A DNA stretch of 36,390 nucleotides, from contig JADYUL010000013.1 of the NCBI GenBank assembly GCA_021531795.1, positions 1 through 36,390 of the forward strand. Reading direction: 5' to 3'. The notes beneath the pieces are model-generated. The model saw nothing but the letters and a program-made list of their open reading frames with translations, was not told the DNA's origin and searched no databases. How positions within the stretch are numbered: position 1 is the first letter of the stretch; every line of letters begins with the position of its first letter. Source of the stretch: Lacrimispora saccharolytica. Its GTDB lineage: Bacteria > Bacillota > Clostridia > Lachnospirales > Lachnospiraceae. Below are positions 33,252 through 36,390 of the stretch, piece after piece. The position numbers and the translations under genes are program-made.

Positions 33252-34781
33252 TTATTCCTCGCCTCTGGCTACTGCCTCAGCTGCTTCAGCCTGGATCTCA
33301 GGGAAGTATGAAAGAATCGGCTCGATGTCCTTGCCGTTAAACTTTCTGTCAATGTAGTTGCGTGTAATCTTAACAACTACGGGCGACAGGGCAATAACAC
33401 CGATAAGGTTGGGCACAAGCATCAGACCATTGAAGGTATCCGATATATCCCATGCAAGTGATGATGTCATAACCGCACCCGATACCATCATGAGTACGAA
33501 GATAATCTTATATACATAGGTTGCCTTAACTCCGAAGAGGTACTCAACAGCCTTGCTTCCATAGTGTGACCAGCCAAGAACGGTTGTGAAGGCAAAGAGC
33601 AGAACCGCGATTGCCACGAACCACTCGCCGGCCTTGCCAAAAACATTACCGAAGGCCTGAGCTACAAGAGTAGCATCGCTTACGCCCTCCTTAACAAGTC
33701 CTGTCTCAAGGTCGATATAGCCTGAGGAAAGAACTACAATGGCTGTCATTGTACATACAACGATCGTGTCGGCGAATACCTCGAAGATGCCCCAGAGACC
33801 CTGCTTTACGGGCTCCTTAACGTTGGAATTCGAGTGAACCATAACCGAACTACCAAGACCTGCCTCGTTGGAGAATACACCTCTCTTACAGCCCTGCTGT
33901 ATAACGGTTGCAACTGCAACACCTGTTGCACCACCGGCTACTGCCTTGATACCGAAGGCGAACTTAAAGATTGCCACAAACATTGCACCAACTGTTGAGA
34001 TATGTGCAATTAAAATGATGAGTGCTCCGATCACATAGATAAGAGCCATGAAGGGAACGACCTTCTCGGCAACGGAAGCAATTCTCTGAAGGCCTCCGAT
34101 TATAATAATCGCACCTACAACCATAAGTACGATACCGATTGTCAGGTTGATAACCGAGATATCTCCAACCATGGGAGCCTGAACATTACTGAAGAATGCA
34201 GACTCAATGTTAAGTGTAATCTTATTAATCTGACCCATGTTACCGATACCGAATGAAGCCAGGATCGCAAACAGTGAGAAAAGAACCGCAAGAACCTTAC
34301 CCAGGGTCTCATAACCCGTAATATTGGCAAGACCATCCTTCAGGTAATACATCGCACCACCTGACCACTCTCCCTTGGCATTCTTCCTACGATAGTAAAT
34401 ACCAAGCACGTTCTCCGAATAGTTGGTCATCATACCAAGGAGGGCTGCCACCCACATCCAGAATACCGCACCGGGACCACCTACGCAGATAGCTGCCGCA
34501 ACACCGGCAATGTTTCCCGTTCCGATTGTAGCGGCAAGCGCTGTACAGAGCGCCTGGAACTGAGATACGTTGGCCTTATCAGACTTGTCATGTGAACCCT
34601 TGTCAAAAAGCGCTCCGACTGTCTTCTTCATCCAGTGACCGATATGTGTGAACTGAAATCCTCTGGTCAAAAGCGTCATCAGCACGCCTGTACCAAGCAA
34701 AAGCGCAAGTCCGATCTTGACCCATACGAAGCTGTTCACTGCATCATTGACTGACGCAATAGTAGTCATTACATCTCCCAT
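33252..34781 (-). CDS. Sodium:alanine (glycine) symporter, AGCS family
   Basis: 509 residues from ATG 34781, with GAGGAG eight bases upstream. An upstream ATG at 34799 lacks a ribosome site. About ten or eleven membrane helices. The family signature is visible as GTGNIAGVAAAICVGGPGAV near residue 90, with NEAGLGSS and GWSHYGSKAVEYLFG later. It imports alanine or glycine with Na+. It stands alone between a long upstream region and a strong terminator. I saw no glycine riboswitch upstream. Confidence 0.93.
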   Translation of the reverse strand: MGDVMTTIASVNDAVNSFVWVKIGLALLLGTGVLMTLLTRGFQFTHIGHWMKKTVGALFDKGSHDKSDKANVSQFQALCTALAATIGTGNIAGVAAAICVGGPGAVFWMWVAALLGMMTNYSENVLGIYYRRKNAKGEWSGGAMYYLKDGLANITGYETLGKVLAVLFSLFAILASFGIGNMGQINKITLNIESAFFSNVQAPMVGDISVINLTIGIVLMVVGAIIIIGGLQRIASVAEKVVPFMALIYVIGALIILIAHISTVGAMFVAIFKFAFGIKAVAGGATGVAVATVIQQGCKRGVFSNEAGLGSSVMVHSNSNVKEPVKQGLWGIFEVFADTIVVCTMTAIVVLSSGYIDLETGLVKEGVSDATLVAQAFGNVFGKAGEWFVAIAVLLFAFTTVLGWSHYGSKAVEYLFGVKATYVYKIIFVLMMVSGAVMTSSLAWDISDTFNGLMLVPNLIGVIALSPVVVKITRNYIDRKFNGKDIEPILSYFPEIQAEAAEAVARGEE

Positions 34782-35035
34782 AATCTTTACTCCTCTCATA
34801 TCACTTCGCTTATATTATTCCTCAAATAATATATCTTTCCTTGATGTATAATTGTATACATGTATTTCGGATATTTGTTATTTTACCACGATAACACATA
34901 CTAAACAACCACAAATTTTATAGAACGATAAAGGATTGCCTATACGTTCCAATTCATTTATTATATTTGTGTTGGTATTCTTTTGACACCAATACATACA
35001 TTACCCTTAAGATTGTAATGATAAGGACTACTAAA
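34782..35035. other. Divergent intergenic region between symporter and HAD gene
   Basis: About 250 bp, AT-rich, without a gene. It contains short AT palindromes such as ATACATGTAT near 34857-34866 and TATAAT-like boxes on both strands. No riboswitch fold was recognised. Confidence 0.4.
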
Positions 35036-35767
35036 ATGCGATACGATAATTACATCTTTGATTTCTACGGCACACTCGTAGATATTCATACCAACGAAGA
35101 TAAGCCCTACCTATGGCGTAAAATGGCAGCCATTCTTACCGACTTAGGCTTCCCTTACACTGCAAAAGCCCTTAAATCAGACTATAATCGCTTCGTTGAG
35201 GAAGAGAAAGCCTGCGTCAGAGAGCGAAACGGTCTTACGCACATTGATATTGAGCTAAGGAAGGTCTTTAGAAGGCTATTAAGTCCCTGGGTCACGGATG
35301 AGCTTGTAGACTATGTGGCGATCACCTTCAGAGTGATCTCCCGCGAAAAAATAACACTGTACGAGGATGTACCCCAAATATTTGACCTGATCCACAGTAA
35401 GGGTGGCAAGGTCTTCCTTCTTAGTAACGCACAGAGCTGCTTCACCGTCCCTGAGATTAAGACCGTCGGTATCTACGATATGTTCGATGACATCTTTATT
35501 TCCTCAGATTACGAGATGAGCAAGCCCTCTCCCGAATTCATGATGGCACTTGTTCGCAAGCACAAGCTTGACATCAGCCGCTCCATTATGATCGGTAATG
35601 ACTACACCAGCGATATTAAGATTGCACAAAATACAGGTATGGACTCGCTCTATCTTCAGACTAATACCAGTCCGAAGCCACTGCCCACCAAAATGATCGG
35701 CGCCACCTACACCGATATGACAAGCGGTGAGCCAACACTTTCTAAGTTCATAAGTATTATGGATTAA
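35036..35767 (+). CDS. HAD-superfamily hydrolase (haloacid dehalogenase-like phosphatase)
   Basis: 243 residues from ATG 35036 (AAGGA ten bases upstream). A longer frame from 34967 has no ribosome site and would put extra residues before the first strand. Motif I is DFYGTLVD (nucleophile D9, with Tyr where most phosphatases have the second Asp, as in the DxYGT subgroup). Motif II is the Ser in FLLSNAQ, motif III the Lys in EMSKPSPEF, and motif IV GNDYTSDI. A four-helix cap lies between residues 16 and 85. Substrate unknown. It is followed after 16 bp by the RNHCP gene, probably as an operon. Confidence 0.88.
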   Translation: MRYDNYIFDFYGTLVDIHTNEDKPYLWRKMAAILTDLGFPYTAKALKSDYNRFVEEEKACVRERNGLTHIDIELRKVFRRLLSPWVTDELVDYVAITFRVISREKITLYEDVPQIFDLIHSKGGKVFLLSNAQSCFTVPEIKTVGIYDMFDDIFISSDYEMSKPSPEFMMALVRKHKLDISRSIMIGNDYTSDIKIAQNTGMDSLYLQTNTSPKPLPTKMIGATYTDMTSGEPTLSKFISIMD

Positions 35768-35783
35768 ACTAAGGAGACAATAC

Positions 35784-36272
35784 ATGAGCAAATACGGTAA
35801 TTCCGATATGTTTGATAACGCAAGAAGAAACCGCTCATGCGGTAAAATCGCAAGCACTGACTCAAATGCAAAGCCGGCCGGATATTATATTGATCACGCC
35901 TGCAACGAGACCTTTATCTGTGCTTCCTGTGGATATGAATGCGTGCCGGAGGGTGCTGCAAGCGAACACAGAAATCATTGTCCCAACTGTTTATCCAGTC
36001 TTCATGTGGATGTTTCTCCGGGAGACAGAGCAAGTGAATGTAAGGGTGTGATGGAGCCAATAAGCGTATGGGTCAGGAATAACGGTGAATGGGCTATAAT
36101 TCACAGATGTAAGAGTTGTGGAGTCCTCTCCTCTAACAGGGTAGCTGCAGATGATAATCCACTTAAGCTTATGTCAATAGCCATGAGACCGGTTACCAAC
36201 CCACCCTTCCCCATTGAGCGGATCAAAGATATGATGAGAATGATGGGATACGATACCGAAGATAAGGACTGA
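35784..36272 (+). CDS. RNHCP-domain protein
   Basis: 162 residues. The RNHCP domain starts near residue 35: ICASCGYECV, then the name-giving RNHCPNCLSSLHVD, an ASECKGVMEPISVWV strand region and a second Cys pair in HRCKSCGVLSSNR. The four Cys (two CxxC pairs) suggest a zinc-ribbon-like fold. The family is small, found in Firmicutes and Actinobacteria, and functionally undefined, possibly RNA-related. AAGGAG precedes the ATG. The N-terminal 30 residues are polar and of low complexity. Confidence 0.85.
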   Translation: MSKYGNSDMFDNARRNRSCGKIASTDSNAKPAGYYIDHACNETFICASCGYECVPEGAASEHRNHCPNCLSSLHVDVSPGDRASECKGVMEPISVWVRNNGEWAIIHRCKSCGVLSSNRVAADDNPLKLMSIAMRPVTNPPFPIERIKDMMRMMGYDTEDKD

Positions 36273-36286
36273 GTCCGACTACAAAA

Positions 36287-36311
36287 GAAGCATCTGCGTC
36301 GCAGATGCTTC
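36287..36311. terminator. Perfect 12-bp hairpin after RNHCP gene
   Basis: Arms GAAGCATCTGCG and CGCAGATGCTTC surround one base. The plus side lacks a T-tract, while the minus side continues TTTTG. It therefore better fits termination of a leftward gene beyond the window edge. Confidence 0.55.
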
Positions 36312-36323
36312 CAGACTGTAGAC

Positions 36324-36363
36324 AAATACGGCGGTGGCTTATTGTCCCATTGCCGTATTTTCT
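36324..36363 (+). terminator. Hairpin with T-tract, likely terminator for the HAD-RNHCP unit
   Basis: AAATACGGC (36324-36332) pairs with GCCGTATTT (36352-36360), followed by TTCTT. The 19-base loop is long, but the position 50 bp after the stop fits. Confidence 0.6.
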
Positions 36364-36390
36364 TATAAAATCTTCTACTCATTCGGCTAT

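Noticed and set aside
34782-35035. Possible glycine riboswitch before the alanine/glycine symporter
   Set aside because: I looked for the conserved GGAGAG/GCCGAAGG-type segments and did not see them.
34967-35035. Longer N-terminus of the HAD hydrolase
   Set aside because: The extra 23 residues have no ribosome site and precede the normal first strand. ATG 35036 has AAGGA upstream.
36101-36382. Minus-strand frame over the RNHCP gene and the 3' hairpins
   Set aside because: It overlaps a conserved gene on the other strand and reads through two hairpins.

Overview
The window looks like a chromosomal segment of a motile, anaerobic Firmicute, most probably a Lachnospiraceae member (Butyrivibrio/Roseburia/Eubacterium type). 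The reasons are an intracellular cellobiose phosphorylase with a CUT1 transporter that lacks its own ATPase, Ala/Glu-rich lipoprotein linkers, an RNHCP protein, strong AGGAGG-type ribosome sites, and MobC/XRE/ORF6N accessory genes of the kind common in that family. The genus call is inference. No rRNA, tRNA or CRISPR array was found.

Left part (1-3300): a metal-resistance locus. A stand-alone HMA metallochaperone-like protein and a Zn/Cd-type P1B ATPase without its own N-terminal metal domain are divergent from an unusual ArsR-AraC fusion regulator. A perfect 14-8-14 inverted repeat lies between them. Two 38-bp stem-loop units, duplicated 63 bp apart, lie downstream of the ATPase.

Accessory island (about 3275-12190): two small paralogous XRE regulators with an operator-like palindrome array, a DUF4143-type AAA ATPase, and then a compact minus-strand cassette. 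In transcription order the cassette is XRE regulator, ORF6N-PLD protein, an unrecorded 47-aa ORF, a 985-aa AEP primase / SF2 helicase / PLD-like protein (TOTE-conflict-system type), a decayed HD hydrolase and a dCMP deaminase. A decayed second ORF6N gene closes the far end. Four palindromes with a common 15-bp core sit in or beside the two ORF6N genes. A short mobC relic and another XRE gene mark the right side. This cassette is the best candidate here for a little-described conflict (anti-phage or inter-element) system.

Housekeeping block (12249-21710): rlmD-like rRNA methyltransferase, yhaM exonuclease, a membrane-anchored HtrA-like protein that has lost its catalytic residues, a class I aminotransferase overlapping an Lrp/AsnC regulator, an AIR-synthase-like protein, a VanW protein, a 35-aa membrane peptide, an unknown anchored protein and endonuclease III.

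Cellobiose block (21726-31300): lacI, a sugar-binding lipoprotein, two CUT1 permeases and a chemoreceptor read leftward to a strong terminator. Cellobiose phosphorylase reads rightward. Identical 19-bp LacI-type sites lie at both promoters. Imported cellobiose (or cellodextrin) would be phosphorolysed to glucose-1-phosphate and glucose, and the chemoreceptor may link transport or sensing to motility.

Right part (31344-36390): aspS, a sodium:alanine symporter, a HAD hydrolase and an RNHCP-domain protein, separated by clear hairpin terminators.
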